Shown here: positions 43,101-52,359 of the stretch, piece by piece
Layout: every line of letters starts with the position of its first letter
Numbering within the stretch: the stretch's first letter is position 1
Assembly (NCBI GenBank): GCA_025451845.1
Contig: JANWJS010000042.1
Coordinates: 1 to 57,589 of the forward strand
DNA length: 57,589 nt
Reading direction: 5' to 3'
Source: Steroidobacteraceae bacterium
Lineage (GTDB): Bacteria; Pseudomonadota; Gammaproteobacteria; Steroidobacterales; Steroidobacteraceae
Notes under the pieces: model-generated
Database searches by the model: none
What the model was told of the DNA's origin: nothing
Seen by the model: the letters and a program-made list of their open reading frames with translations, nothing else
Program-made: the position numbers and the translations under genes

Positions 43101-45248
43101 ATGGCCGCACGCCTCACGAGCCGCATCAAAGAGGGAAGCCCGGCCGCCCATGGGGCGATCTGGGACGGTAAAGGAACCAATTTCGCGCTCTTTTCCGCCC
43201 ATGCGACCAAGGTTGAGATCTGTCTATTCGATACCGCCGGGGAGCGCGAACAGGAGCGCATCGCGCTGCCGGAATACACGGATGAAATCTGGCATGGCTA
43301 TATCCCGGAGGTACACCCGGGCGATGTTTATGGACTGCGCGTGCACGGTCCTTACGAGCCCTCGAATGGGCATCGATTCAACCCGAATAAGCTTCTCCTG
43401 GACCCCTATGCCAGAGCGCACATTGGCGATGTCAAGTGGGACCCCGCCTGTTTCGGATACACCATCGGCGCCGATGGCGATGACCTCACGTTTGACGAGC
43501 GCGATAGCGCGGCGTTCATGCCCAAATGCGTGGTTGTGGATCCAAACTTCGACTGGCGGGGCCAGCCTCGCTCGCGCGAAGTCCCCTGGGATCAGGCCAT
43601 CATTTATGAAACACATGTCCGCGGCTTCACCCAGCGGCATCCAACGGTTCCGCAGAAGCTGCGCGGGACCTACGCAGGTCTGGGGACCGAGGAGGTCATT
43701 GCTTACGTCAAATCCTTGGGGGTGACGTCCGTCGAACTACTTCCCGTCCACGCCTTCCTGAATGACAGCCACCTGCTCGAGCGAGGCCTGAGCAACTATT
43801 GGGGTTACAACAGCATTGGCTTTTTTGCACCCGCTATTCGCTATGCCTCGGAGCCGGAACAATGCCTGCGAGAATTCAAGGAGATGGTGGCTCGCTTTCA
43901 TGATGCCGGTCTCGAAGTGATCCTGGATGTAGTTTACAACCATACCGCCGAAGGGAATGAGCGTGGCCCCACCCTGTCATTCAAGGGTATCGATAACGCG
44001 AGTTATTATCGTCTGGCGCCCGACAAGCGTTACTATATCAACGACACGGGCGCCGGTAATACACTGAATGTTTCGCATCCGGCCGTGATCCGGATGGTGA
44101 CCGACAGCTTGCGATACTGGGTCAACGAGCTGCACGTGGATGGTTTCCGTTTCGATCTGGGCACCATTCTCGCGCGCGAGGTCAACGGCTTCGACAATCA
44201 AAGCGGCTTCCTCAAGGCCTGCCATCAGGATCCGGTGCTTCGCAGCGTCAAACTCATCGCCGAGCCTTGGGACTGTGGTCCCGGGGGTTATCAGGTCGGC
44301 GCGTTTCCACCCGGGTGGGCGGAGTGGAATGACCGCCATCGCGATACCACGCGTGCTTTTTGGAAGGGCGCGGCGCCCGCGAGTGATATGGCGCAGCGGT
44401 TGTGTGCCTCGGCAGATCTTTTCAACCATTGGGGCCGCCGGCCCTACGCCTGCATTAATTTCGTCACCGCCCACGATGGCTTTACGCTCAAAGATGTCGT
44501 GACTTATAACGACCGGCACAATGAGGCGAACGGGGAAGACAATCGCGACGGCAGCAGCGAGAACCACTCCTGGAACTGTGGCGTGGAGGGTCCGAGTGAG
44601 GATGCCGCCATCAATGCCCTGCGGGAACGACAGATCCGCAACATGCTCGCCACGTTGCTGTTGTCACAGGGAACGCCCATGCTATTGGCCGGGGATGAGT
44701 TCGGCCGCACCCAGCAAGGCAATAACAACGCCTACTGCCAGAACAACGAAATCAGTTGGCTGAACTGGCAGCTGGCCGAAAAAGAGCAATCATTGACGCG
44801 TTTCGTGCAAAAGCTCACGGCACTCCGGAAGAAGTACCCCATCCTGCGGCGCAACCGATTTCTGACCGGCGCCTACGACGAGGAACTCGACGTCAAGGAT
44901 CTCACCTGGGTCAACGCCTCGGGCAGTGAGATGCGAGCCGGGGATTGGGCAGACCCGCACATGCGCTGTTTCGGCATGCTTATCGATGGACGCGCGCGCC
45001 CCACGGGACTGCGGCAGCGCGGTACGGAAGCGACCATGTTATTGGTACTCAACTCGCATCACGATCTCGTCGAGTTCACGCTGCCGGCGGTGACCGGCGG
45101 CGACAACTGGACTCTCGCGCTCGACACGAATGTTCCGGACCCACCCGACGCAGGCAGCTTTGCCACTGGCAAGAGCTACGGGATCACCGGACGCTCCCTG
45201 GTCATGTTTGCGCTGCTCGACCACAGCAGAACCGTTCCCACGGCGTGA
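43101..45248 (+). CDS. glgX: Glycogen debranching enzyme GlgX
   Basis: A 715-residue GH13 enzyme hydrolysing alpha-1,6 branches of limit dextrins. An N-terminal CBM48-like domain (HGAIWDGKGTNFALFSAHA) precedes the TIM barrel: DVVYNHTAEG, DGFRFDLGT (nucleophile Asp), AEPWDCGPGGYQ (acid/base Glu), FVTAHDGFTL (third acid). A beta-sandwich C-terminus follows. Length matches GlgX/TreX. AAGGA lies eight bases before the ATG. No other glycogen gene adjoins it. Codon use looks slightly less GC-biased than in neighbours such as the act genes. Confidence 0.96.
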   Translation: MAARLTSRIKEGSPAAHGAIWDGKGTNFALFSAHATKVEICLFDTAGEREQERIALPEYTDEIWHGYIPEVHPGDVYGLRVHGPYEPSNGHRFNPNKLLLDPYARAHIGDVKWDPACFGYTIGADGDDLTFDERDSAAFMPKCVVVDPNFDWRGQPRSREVPWDQAIIYETHVRGFTQRHPTVPQKLRGTYAGLGTEEVIAYVKSLGVTSVELLPVHAFLNDSHLLERGLSNYWGYNSIGFFAPAIRYASEPEQCLREFKEMVARFHDAGLEVILDVVYNHTAEGNERGPTLSFKGIDNASYYRLAPDKRYYINDTGAGNTLNVSHPAVIRMVTDSLRYWVNELHVDGFRFDLGTILAREVNGFDNQSGFLKACHQDPVLRSVKLIAEPWDCGPGGYQVGAFPPGWAEWNDRHRDTTRAFWKGAAPASDMAQRLCASADLFNHWGRRPYACINFVTAHDGFTLKDVVTYNDRHNEANGEDNRDGSSENHSWNCGVEGPSEDAAINALRERQIRNMLATLLLSQGTPMLLAGDEFGRTQQGNNNAYCQNNEISWLNWQLAEKEQSLTRFVQKLTALRKKYPILRRNRFLTGAYDEELDVKDLTWVNASGSEMRAGDWADPHMRCFGMLIDGRARPTGLRQRGTEATMLLVLNSHHDLVEFTLPAVTGGDNWTLALDTNVPDPPDAGSFATGKSYGITGRSLVMFALLDHSRTVPTA

Positions 45249-45629
45249 CCGGGTTTTTCTACACCTGGGGCGAACGCTTCGGCGGCTGCGGGGACCGAGG
45301 CCTGCTGCGCCGCGAGCCGATCGTCCAGCTCGTGCCCGGGCTCAAAGCCACGCGTCTCGGCCGCGAAGTATGCCGCTCGAGCGATGGCTTCTTAGCGGGA
45401 TTCGGCGTCGGGATCTGGAGGGAGTTGCCCCCCGGTCAGTGGATGGAGGGGCGAAGTGTGTGTTGTGTAGAAAAAGATGAAAATCTAACGGGCTCAAGAG
45501 ACCCAACGCCAAGATTGAGCGACATATCTGCACCGTCATCGCCTTCCTCCGACGTCGCCGGCTGCCGGAGGATCGCAAATTGCTGCATATGATTCAGATT
45601 GATTCAAGCTGGTCAAGATGGAGTTCACG
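45249..45629. other. Intergenic stretch after glgX, no supported gene
   Basis: About 380 bases. A frame continuing from GTG 45246 reads GFFYTWGERFGGCGDRGLLR but resembles no family. The last bases before the lipoprotein gene contain a short direct repeat of GATTCA. No tRNA or clear terminator was seen. Confidence 0.45.
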
Positions 45630-45905
45630 ATGGCGCATAGGTTGAAGGTAGTGGTGCTGACGCTCACGCTAGTGGGTGCTCTCAGCGGATGTGCACTGTT
45701 TGGCGGCGAGAGAGTCCAGTCGGACTATGTCGGCCCTGCTGCTATGAATCAGGACCAAGTCACTCGGCTGCTTAATGAGCAGGGATACACCGACATTACC
45801 GGGCTACACATGAACGGGACTGATTGGATCGGCTCCGCGATGAACAAGGACGGCCGGCAGGTGAATTTCGACATCGACAAAGGCGGCACCATACATACGA
45901 AATAG
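45630..45905 (+). CDS. Small lipoprotein
   Basis: A 91-residue protein with a lipoprotein signal: MAHRLKVVVLTLTLVGALSG, Cys at the lipobox LSGC. The mature part (VQSDYVGPAAMNQDQVTRLL, then LNEQGYTDITGLHMNG and VNFDIDKGGTIHTK) looks like a small beta-alpha PepSY-like fold. ATG 45630 is preferred to 45618 because TGGAG lies seven bases upstream of it and the signal peptide becomes ideal. Function unknown; it stands between glgX and the oxidation cluster. Confidence 0.78.
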   Translation: MAHRLKVVVLTLTLVGALSGCALFGGERVQSDYVGPAAMNQDQVTRLLNEQGYTDITGLHMNGTDWIGSAMNKDGRQVNFDIDKGGTIHTK

Positions 45906-46193
45906 GGAATACAGCCGGTTCGATTCTTCGAGCGCTCACCCGGCCAGAACCATCTCGTGTGCAAGAACTCGGCCAGGATGGTGCCGGGGCGGTCGGCGCG
46001 AGGTCATACTGACGCGTCACGCCAGATCGGCGCACCGTGCGGGCTGCGGCGCCGACTTGTGCGTGCGCGCGGGCTCAGCGGAATCGGCGCGTCCGTCTCT
46101 GTCGGGGGCTGCCACCTTGCTCCCGACCCCGCGTGATATCTTTGCACCCACGCATGTCGACAATTCCCGCAGCCCGCAATCGGGAGGATCGCC

Positions 46194-47048
46194 GTGACCA
46201 CAGCGCAACCTGTACCTGCCTCCTCTACAGCCCCGTCACTGCTCCCGCACAAGCTTTTGTCCGGGCAGAAAGCGCTGGTCACCGGGGCGAACTCCGGGAT
46301 CGGGCGCGGCGTGGCGATCGGGCTCGCTCAGGCGGGGGCCGACGTAATGGTCAATTATGTCGTCGGAGATGAGGCCGCAGCGGCTGTGGTGGAGGAGATT
46401 TGCCGCAGCGGGGCCCGCGGGTCCGCCTACCAGGCGGACGTCTCCTCCGAGGACCAGGTCAGCGCCATGTTCCAGAGCATGCGGGAGCAATTCGGCACGG
46501 TCGACATCCTGGTTGCGAATGCAGGACTGCAGCGCGACGCCGCCTTCCGTGACATGACGCTCGAGCGCTGGAACAAGGTGCTCAGCGTGAATCTCACCGG
46601 GCAGTTCCTGTGCGCTCGCGAGGCGACGCGCGAGTTCCTGCGCCGCGGCGTGGTGCCTGAGGTTTCCTGTGCCGCCGGCAAGATCATCTGCATGAGCTCG
46701 GTGCACCAGGAGGTTCCCTGGGCGGGCCACGCGAACTATGCCAGCTCCAAGGGGGGTATCAAACTGTTGATGGAAAGCATGGCGCAGGAGCTTGCGCCAC
46801 ACCGGATCCGGGTGAACGCCATTGCCCCCGGCGCCATTCGTACACCGATCAACACTGCAGCATGGCAGACTCCTGAGGCCTACGCCCGGTTGATGACTCT
46901 CGTGCCCTACGGGCGCATCGGCGAGCCTGAGGATATCGCTCGCGCCGCGGTATGGCTCGCATCGGATCACTCCGATTACGTGGTGGGCACGACTCTGTTC
47001 ATTGACGGCGGCATGACGCTCTACCCTGGCTTCGCAACCGGCGGCTGA
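46194..47048 (+). CDS. SDR family oxidoreductase, glucose 1-dehydrogenase-like
   Basis: A 284-residue NAD(P) enzyme: TGANSGIGRGVAIGLAQAGADV cofactor site (seen as TGANSGIGRG), ADVSSEDQV, NAGLQRD, CMSSVHQEVPWAGHANYASSKGG with Ser, Tyr and Lys of the catalytic triad (seen as YASSKGG), PGAIRTPIN, and the C-terminal FIDGGMTLYP. Start GTG 46194 has GGAGG six bases upstream. Similar enzymes are annotated as glucose 1-dehydrogenase, but the true substrate is open. It begins the run of plus-strand genes that includes the GMC enzyme and lactonase. Confidence 0.88.
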   Translation: MTTAQPVPASSTAPSLLPHKLLSGQKALVTGANSGIGRGVAIGLAQAGADVMVNYVVGDEAAAAVVEEICRSGARGSAYQADVSSEDQVSAMFQSMREQFGTVDILVANAGLQRDAAFRDMTLERWNKVLSVNLTGQFLCAREATREFLRRGVVPEVSCAAGKIICMSSVHQEVPWAGHANYASSKGGIKLLMESMAQELAPHRIRVNAIAPGAIRTPINTAAWQTPEAYARLMTLVPYGRIGEPEDIARAAVWLASDHSDYVVGTTLFIDGGMTLYPGFATGG

Positions 47049-47130
47049 TGAGCCCCAGAAGGACTTACCGATGCGGGGCCCACCGAAGATTATGCCCGCT
47101 GCGCCGTAGGCTCTCCCGGAGGAGACGCTG

Positions 47131-48693
47131 GTGTCAGACCACTACGACGTGATCGTGATTGGCAGTGGGCCGGGGGGCGCCTCGCTCGCCCAGCGCCTCG
47201 CCCCGACCGGCAAGCGGATCCTGATCATCGAGCGCGGAGAGTATCTCGAGCGTAGCGAGCAGAACTGGAGCGCGCAGACAGTATTCGTCGACGGCGAATA
47301 CCAGGCTCACGAGATCTGGACCAACTCACGGGGCGAGACCTTCAGCCCGGCGTTGCACTACTTCGTCGGCGGCAACTCGAAAGTCTACGGCGCCGCGCTG
47401 CTGCGCCTTCGCGAGCGCGATTTCGGCGAGGTCGTCCATGCGGGTGGCGTCTCGCCCGCGTGGCCTCTGGGGTACGATGTGTTTGAGCCGTATTACATGG
47501 AAGCGGAGCGACTCTTCCACGTGCACGGACAGCGGCGAGAGGACCCGCTGGAGCCCTGGGCGAGCGGACCGTATCCGCACGCTCCGGTCAGTCACGAGCC
47601 CCGGATTGCCGAGCTGGCGACCGATCTGGAAGCTATCGGGCTGCATCCTTTTCACCTGCCGCTCGGAATCCTGCTCGATGAAAAGGACGGCAAGCCGACG
47701 CCGACGAGCACCTGCATGCGTTGCAGCTACTTCGACGGATTCCCTTGCCTGTTGAATGGCAAGGCGGATGCACAGGTCATTTGTATCGATCCGACGCTGG
47801 CGAGATATCCGAATGTCACACTATTGACAGGCGCTTACGTCTCGCGGCTGGACACCGATTCATCGGCGCGGACTGTGGATAACGTACGCGTCACGCGGGG
47901 CGGCCGCGAGGAAGCGTATTCGGCCGACATCGTGGTGGTGGCGTGCGGTGCGCTATCGTCGGCTCTGCTGCTGCTGCGGTCCGCGAACGACGCCCATGCG
48001 AACGGGCTTGCCAACGGGTCGGGTCAGTTGGGACGCAATTATATGCGCCACCACATGAGCGTGCTCATGGCAATTCTGCCGCAGGTCAATGAGACCGTCT
48101 TCCAGAAGACACTGGCGTTCAGTGATTTCTACTTTGGGGCCGATGACTGGCAATATCCGCTGGGGCTCGTGCAGATGTGCGCCAAGTCCCACCCGGAGCA
48201 GATCCGGGGGGAGTCCCTGCCTGCGTGGCTCGAATGGTTGCCGGCGATGCCGTTCGACCTGATGGCGCGCCGCTCCATGGACTTCTGGCTCCAGGCCGAG
48301 GATCTGCCGCATCCGGGCAACCGGATTTATTACCGGGACGGGAAGGTTCATCTCGATCTCACGGAGACCAATCCCCAGGCGCTCGCCCACCTCAAGCGCA
48401 AACTGAAAGAGGTGCTCGACCGCACCGGCCGCAATGCGGTGCTGCTCGAGCGATCGTTGTATCTGGGCAAGGACATCCCGGCGGGTGGCACCGCGCACCA
48501 GGCGGGAACGGCGCGCTTCGGAAGCGACCCGGCGACATCCGTCCTCGACCTCGACTGCAAGGCGCATGAGCTCGACAATCTCTATGTCGCCGACGCGAGC
48601 TTCTTTCCATCCATCGGCGCCGTCAACCCCACGCTCACCATCATCGCCAATGCCTTGCGCGTCGCCGACCGCATCGCCGAGCGACTCAAATGA
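47131..48693 (+). CDS. GMC-family FAD-dependent oxidoreductase
   Basis: A 520-residue flavoenzyme oxidising an alcohol or sugar. N-terminal FAD site GSGPGGASLAQRLA, followed by E in IIERGEYL. The C-terminal catalytic block has His in GTAHQAGTARFG and Asn in SIGAVNPTLTI. The middle contains CMRCSYFDGFPC, a Cys group often seen in GMC dehydrogenases that pass electrons to a chain rather than O2. No signal or Tat motif, so it is probably cytoplasmic or membrane associated. GGAGGAG precedes GTG 47131. It is coupled to the DoxX gene by ATGA. Confidence 0.92.
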   Translation: MSDHYDVIVIGSGPGGASLAQRLAPTGKRILIIERGEYLERSEQNWSAQTVFVDGEYQAHEIWTNSRGETFSPALHYFVGGNSKVYGAALLRLRERDFGEVVHAGGVSPAWPLGYDVFEPYYMEAERLFHVHGQRREDPLEPWASGPYPHAPVSHEPRIAELATDLEAIGLHPFHLPLGILLDEKDGKPTPTSTCMRCSYFDGFPCLLNGKADAQVICIDPTLARYPNVTLLTGAYVSRLDTDSSARTVDNVRVTRGGREEAYSADIVVVACGALSSALLLLRSANDAHANGLANGSGQLGRNYMRHHMSVLMAILPQVNETVFQKTLAFSDFYFGADDWQYPLGLVQMCAKSHPEQIRGESLPAWLEWLPAMPFDLMARRSMDFWLQAEDLPHPGNRIYYRDGKVHLDLTETNPQALAHLKRKLKEVLDRTGRNAVLLERSLYLGKDIPAGGTAHQAGTARFGSDPATSVLDLDCKAHELDNLYVADASFFPSIGAVNPTLTIIANALRVADRIAERLK

Positions 48694-49163
48694 GCACCGC
48701 CGCAATCGTGGTGCTCGTCGTTCGTTATGGTCTGGTCATGCTGTTCCTGCCGTTCAGTGCGCTGGACAAGATTCTGGGCTTCGAAGGCGCGCTGAAACAG
48801 GCGCAGCAGGTGTTCACGGGGCGCCGCGTCGCGGCTCTCGTCTTGCTGTCGGGGCTGGCGATCGAGATTTTCATGTCGCTCGGGGTGGTGACGGGTATCG
48901 CCGACCGCGCCTGCGCGCTGGTCATCGCAGCCTACTGTGCGGCAACGGCCGTGCTCTTCAAGCGGTTCTGGGCGCAAGGGGATTTCTGGGCACCGGGGGA
49001 CAGCAAGGGCCGCGCGCTGTTCTGGGACTTCCTCAAGAATCTCTCGCTCGGCGCCGGCTTCCTGCTGATCGTCGTCGGCACCGATGGATCGGGACTGAGA
49101 CCCTTCCTCGCCCACCCGCTTGCCTCCAGCCACCCTTATTCGACAGTGCAGGCGCCGCCATGA
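48690..49163 (+). CDS. DoxX-like membrane protein
   Basis: A 157-residue four-helix membrane protein: VRYGLVMLFLPFSALDKILG, then AALVLLSGLAIEIFMSLGVV, CALVIAAYCAATAVLFKRFW and NLSLGAGFLLIVVG. The pattern of a first helix with Lys near its end, GLA.E, and N.....G matches the DoxX/DoxD family, which in other systems carries electrons to quinone. Here it overlaps the GMC gene stop by 4 bp and the cupin start by 4 bp, so it may dock the flavoenzyme to the membrane. That role is inference. Confidence 0.82.
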   Translation: MSTAAIVVLVVRYGLVMLFLPFSALDKILGFEGALKQAQQVFTGRRVAALVLLSGLAIEIFMSLGVVTGIADRACALVIAAYCAATAVLFKRFWAQGDFWAPGDSKGRALFWDFLKNLSLGAGFLLIVVGTDGSGLRPFLAHPLASSHPYSTVQAPP

Positions 49164-49606
49164 GTGACCCCGGGCCCCGCCCTTCGATTCCGTACTGGCA
49201 CCTCTACGTCGATGAGGACGGTGTCAGCCACCAGCGTGAGTGCCGGCTCACCGGCTATGAGCTGCGTCGGGTCGGTCCCGCCGATCCGCAGTGGAACGAC
49301 CCACAGGGCACGCACTCCTCCACGGTGGTCTTTACCGTGCAGCCGGTCGGGTGGGTGGGCGAATGGCATGAGAATCCGGCTCCGCAGTGGATCGTGGTGC
49401 TGTCGGGCCGGTGGTTCATCGAGAGCATGGATGGCACGCGCATCGAGCAGGGGCCCGGGGAATTCTCCTTCGGCGAAGACCAGGGGTGCACCGAGGCGCG
49501 GGGCAGGAAAGGGCATCGTTCCGGCACGATTGGCGATGCACCGGCAGTGTTGATGACCGTGCAGCTGCACGTCGATCCGCGGCGCGAGCCCTGCCATATC
49601 CAGTGA
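49160..49606 (+). CDS. Cupin-domain protein
   Basis: A 148-residue beta-barrel protein: the first half WHLYVDEDGVSHQREC, the core VVFTVQPVGWVGEWHENPAPQWIVVLSGRW (seen as GEWHENPAPQWIVVLSGRW) with the cupin GxxxxH...G pattern, and EFSFGEDQGC...GHRS with a further His. These match a metal-binding cupin, possibly regulating or isomerising a sugar intermediate. It starts inside the DoxX stop (ATGA) and ends 7 bp before the SMP-30 gene. No substrate is evident. Confidence 0.85.
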   Translation: MSDPGPRPSIPYWHLYVDEDGVSHQRECRLTGYELRRVGPADPQWNDPQGTHSSTVVFTVQPVGWVGEWHENPAPQWIVVLSGRWFIESMDGTRIEQGPGEFSFGEDQGCTEARGRKGHRSGTIGDAPAVLMTVQLHVDPRREPCHIQ

Positions 49607-49613
49607 GGCGGCG

Positions 49614-50516
49614 ATGGACGCAATCGAGATCTGCGACGAGCGCTTCCGGACGATGGTCCTTCCCAACGCACCGCTCGAAACCCTCGGGCAGGGCTATCGC
49701 TGGCTCGAGGGTCCGGTATGGTTCGCCGACCATGATTGCCTTTATGTCAGCGATGTGCCCAACGATTGCATCCTGCGCTGGAGCGAGGAGGGCGGTGTCT
49801 CGAGCTTCCGCAAGCCCTCGGGCTTTGCCAACGGCCATGCCCGCGACCGGCAGGGCCGCCTGATCGGTTGCTCGCACCAGCATCGCTGCATCCTGCGCAC
49901 CGAGCTCGATGGCACGCTGACCGTGCTCGCCAGCCACTATCACGGCAAACGGCTCAATTCGCCCAACGACGTCGTCTGCAAGGCCGACGGCTCGATCTGG
50001 TTCAGTGATCCCCCTTACGGCATCAACACCGACTATGAGGGCGGCAAGCAGCAGTCGGAGCTGCCGCCAGCGCTCTACCGGCTCGATCCCGCGACCGGCG
50101 AGCTCGCGGTCGTGGCGGATGATTTCGAGGGTCCGAACGGCCTCGCCTTCTCGCCGGATGAGAGCATCCTCTATGTCGCAGAGAGCGGCCGGCAGTTCGA
50201 CCCCCAGCCGCGGCAGTACATCCGCCGCTTCAGGATCAGCGGCGACAACCGGCTGTCAGACGGCGCGCAGTTCCACAAAGTTCTGCCCGGGTTCGCCGAT
50301 GGCTTGCGCGTCGATGAGCAGGGCAACGTGTGGTCGAGCGCGGCCGACGGCATCCACTGCATCAGCTCCGACGGCGAGCTGCTCGGCCGGATTCTCACCC
50401 CGGCACCGGTCGCTAACCTCACTTTTGGCGGGCGAAACCGCGCGCGCCTGTTCATCTGCGCGTCCCACACGCTGATGGCGATCTATACCAACGTGCGCGG
50501 TTGCGTGCGGCCTTGA
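49614..50516 (+). CDS. SMP-30/gluconolactonase family lactonase
   Basis: A 300-residue beta-propeller hydrolase. Metal ligands are in the expected places: E in LEGPVWF, N in SPNDVVCKADGSIWFSDPPYG, N in GPNGLAFSPDES, D in FADGLRVDEQGN. These motifs match the calcium-dependent lactonases that open aldono-1,5-lactones. Starts 7 bp after the cupin gene. With the GMC enzyme upstream, the pair would oxidise an aldose to a lactone and then open it. The exact sugar is unknown. Confidence 0.92.
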   Translation: MDAIEICDERFRTMVLPNAPLETLGQGYRWLEGPVWFADHDCLYVSDVPNDCILRWSEEGGVSSFRKPSGFANGHARDRQGRLIGCSHQHRCILRTELDGTLTVLASHYHGKRLNSPNDVVCKADGSIWFSDPPYGINTDYEGGKQQSELPPALYRLDPATGELAVVADDFEGPNGLAFSPDESILYVAESGRQFDPQPRQYIRRFRISGDNRLSDGAQFHKVLPGFADGLRVDEQGNVWSSAADGIHCISSDGELLGRILTPAPVANLTFGGRNRARLFICASHTLMAIYTNVRGCVRP

Positions 50517-51325
50517 GCGGGCGGCTCTCGGCAATCCTGGCGTTTCGCCTGACGACAGCGATGCCGGACCGGTTGGCGCAATTCTACGAGTCCATCGGAT
50601 TTTCGGCCGGGTCGCCAGCTCCATTGACTCCTGCGGAGATGACGCTTCTCGGGCTGCGAGGCCGCGGCACGCGTAGCGCGCTGACCGTGGGCGGCCAGCG
50701 GATCGATCTCGAGTCTTTCGATGAAAGGGGACGTCCCTATCCCGAGAACGCCACCGCCGCCGATCTCTGCTTCCAGCACTTCGCGCTCGTGACCCGCGAT
50801 GCGGCGGCAGCGTGGGAGCGTGCGCGTGCGCATGGCGCGACTCCGATCTCCATCGACGGGCCGGTGACGCTTCCGGCGTCAGCGGGAGGCGTAACAGCCG
50901 TCAAGCTCCGCGATCCGGAGGGTCACCCGCTCGAGTTTCTGCAATTTCCTTCCGCAGCCAGGATGATCCCTGGACAGAGGGAGTGGGTGCTTGGCATCGA
51001 TCACTCCGCGATCAGCGTTGCTGATGCTGGCGTGAGCCGACGATTCTATGAAGCGCTTGGCCTGCGGGCGAACCGGCCCACGCTCAATGACGGGTCGACA
51101 CAGTCCGCACTCGACGGACTATCCGATGTCCGTGTCGATGTCGTGCCCATGAGCCCGGAAAATGGCAAGCCGCATCTCGAGCTGCTCGGTTATCGTAACT
51201 CGATCGGCCGCGCGGCCAGCCGGCTGTCAGCCAACGACGTCGCCGCAACGCGCATCGTCTGGGGGTCCGATCGCGACGCATTGCTGCGCGATCCGGACGG
51301 TCATCTGCACCTGCTGATGCGCTAG
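50501..51325 (+). CDS. VOC-superfamily protein with two glyoxalase-like modules
   Basis: A 274-residue protein with two beta-alpha-beta-beta-beta repeats: residues 10-150 (FYESIGF, FQHFALVTRDAAAAWERA, LRDPEGHPLEFLQFP) and 165-270 (GIDHSAISVADAGVSRRFYEALG, DPDGHLHLLM). Metal-site His and Glu are seen in each half. The start is TTG 50501, or TTG 50513 overlapping the SMP-30 stop as TTGA; both are weak. Such proteins may be isomerases, dioxygenases or lactoylglutathione-like. It ends 4 bp inside the convergent pdxJ stop. Confidence 0.8.
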   Translation: MRAALSGRLSAILAFRLTTAMPDRLAQFYESIGFSAGSPAPLTPAEMTLLGLRGRGTRSALTVGGQRIDLESFDERGRPYPENATAADLCFQHFALVTRDAAAAWERARAHGATPISIDGPVTLPASAGGVTAVKLRDPEGHPLEFLQFPSAARMIPGQREWVLGIDHSAISVADAGVSRRFYEALGLRANRPTLNDGSTQSALDGLSDVRVDVVPMSPENGKPHLELLGYRNSIGRAASRLSANDVAATRIVWGSDRDALLRDPDGHLHLLMR

Positions 51326-52008
51326 ACGGAGAGGCTCGCGCGAGTCCGCGGGTTGGGGTGAGATGACCCACGTAATGCCGCCTTGTACTCGATCACTGCA
51401 CGCTCAAAGCCCATTTCCAGCGCGTCAGCGGTCAGTTCGTGGCCGATAGACGCCTCCGCGGGCGCTGGGATCGCGCTAATCAGCGGAGGCAAGTTCTCGA
51501 GATTGAGATCGTGACCGATGGTGACGACCAGACGGCGATCGGTGGCCGTCTGTGCCGCCAGCGCACAAGCACGGAGCTGGGTAGCAGGAGATCCTCGCTG
51601 AACCGCAGCTGCGTAGGTCGCTGTGTAGATCTCGATTCCATCTGCCCCCGTATGCGGTACCCGCTCAACGATGTCCGGCCAACCCTCCTCAGACGTGAAA
51701 GCCGTCGGGGTATCCGGCACGAGCGTGCACTGTTCCGGCCTGACACGAGTGCAGAGACTCAGGAAACGCTCATCCGGGTAACCTTCAAGATTCAGTTCGA
51801 AGCTTGGGCGCCAAGGCCTGATGAGCTTGGCCAGCGCTAACACGTCGTCAACGCGAATGTGCCGTTCGTCCGGACGCGGATGCAGGGTAATTCCGTCCGC
51901 ACCGGCAGCGCGGGCAAGCGCCGCAAAGCGGAGGACGTCCGGAACGCCCGTGCGGCGTGAGTTGCGCAGCAGGGCGATCTTATTCAGATTGACGCTCAGA
52001 CGTGGCAT
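51322..52008 (-). CDS. pdxJ: Pyridoxine 5'-phosphate synthase, unusual PdxJ
   Basis: A 228-residue TIM-barrel enzyme for the last step of PNP synthesis. Catalytic features present: HPRPDERHI (His, Arg, His), the Glu in FELNLEG, EIYTATYA, and His in VTIGHDLNLENL. The N-terminus reads VNLNKIALLRNSRRTGVPDV, where E. coli-type PdxJ has VNIDHVA; VN.NKIA..RN..G and HPRPDERHI resemble PdxJ of Bacteroidetes. It lacks the usual recO neighbour, so it may be a second or transferred copy. Start at ATG 52008; an upstream in-frame ATG at 52047 is possible. Convergent with the VOC gene. Confidence 0.85.
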   Translation of the reverse strand: MPRLSVNLNKIALLRNSRRTGVPDVLRFAALARAAGADGITLHPRPDERHIRVDDVLALAKLIRPWRPSFELNLEGYPDERFLSLCTRVRPEQCTLVPDTPTAFTSEEGWPDIVERVPHTGADGIEIYTATYAAAVQRGSPATQLRACALAAQTATDRRLVVTIGHDLNLENLPPLISAIPAPAEASIGHELTADALEMGFERAVIEYKAALRGSSHPNPRTRASLSV

Positions 52009-52359
52009 CGGCGACGCACCCCCTTCAGGCGATCCGATCAAATTCATTCGAGATGATGCGTTGATTATCCAGGGATGAATCGTGACCCGCCACACGGAGT
52101 TCGTGCTGATCCCGCCCCAGCGGTTCCTAAAAGGCCATCAGCGTCTCGATCGGCGGCTATTTGGCACCGGCCGGCTTGGCAGGCACCGGGGGCGCGCGGC
52201 CCTGTTCACAGCGACACGTAGGCGGCGTAGAGGAAGCCGATCGCCGCTAGCGTTGAACCCAAGCTGCCCACCAGGTTACCGGCAAAATCCGAATTTGGCT
52301 GAAACCGGGCCTTTGTAAGCCAAACCTCGATGGCCCACGGTGGCTGCCAACGGTAGTGA
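52009..52359. other. Intergenic stretch between pdxJ and the hipA remnant
   Basis: About 350 bases. The pdxJ promoter should lie in the left part. On the minus strand a frame ending at 52206 reads DFAGNLVGSLGSTLAAIGFL then YAAYVSL, like a membrane-protein C-terminus, but it has no start or upstream coding body. Otherwise nothing was recognised. Confidence 0.4.

Noticed and set aside
45249..45592. Frame after glgX reading GFFYTWGERFGGCGDRG
   Set aside because: No family resemblance and no ribosome site.
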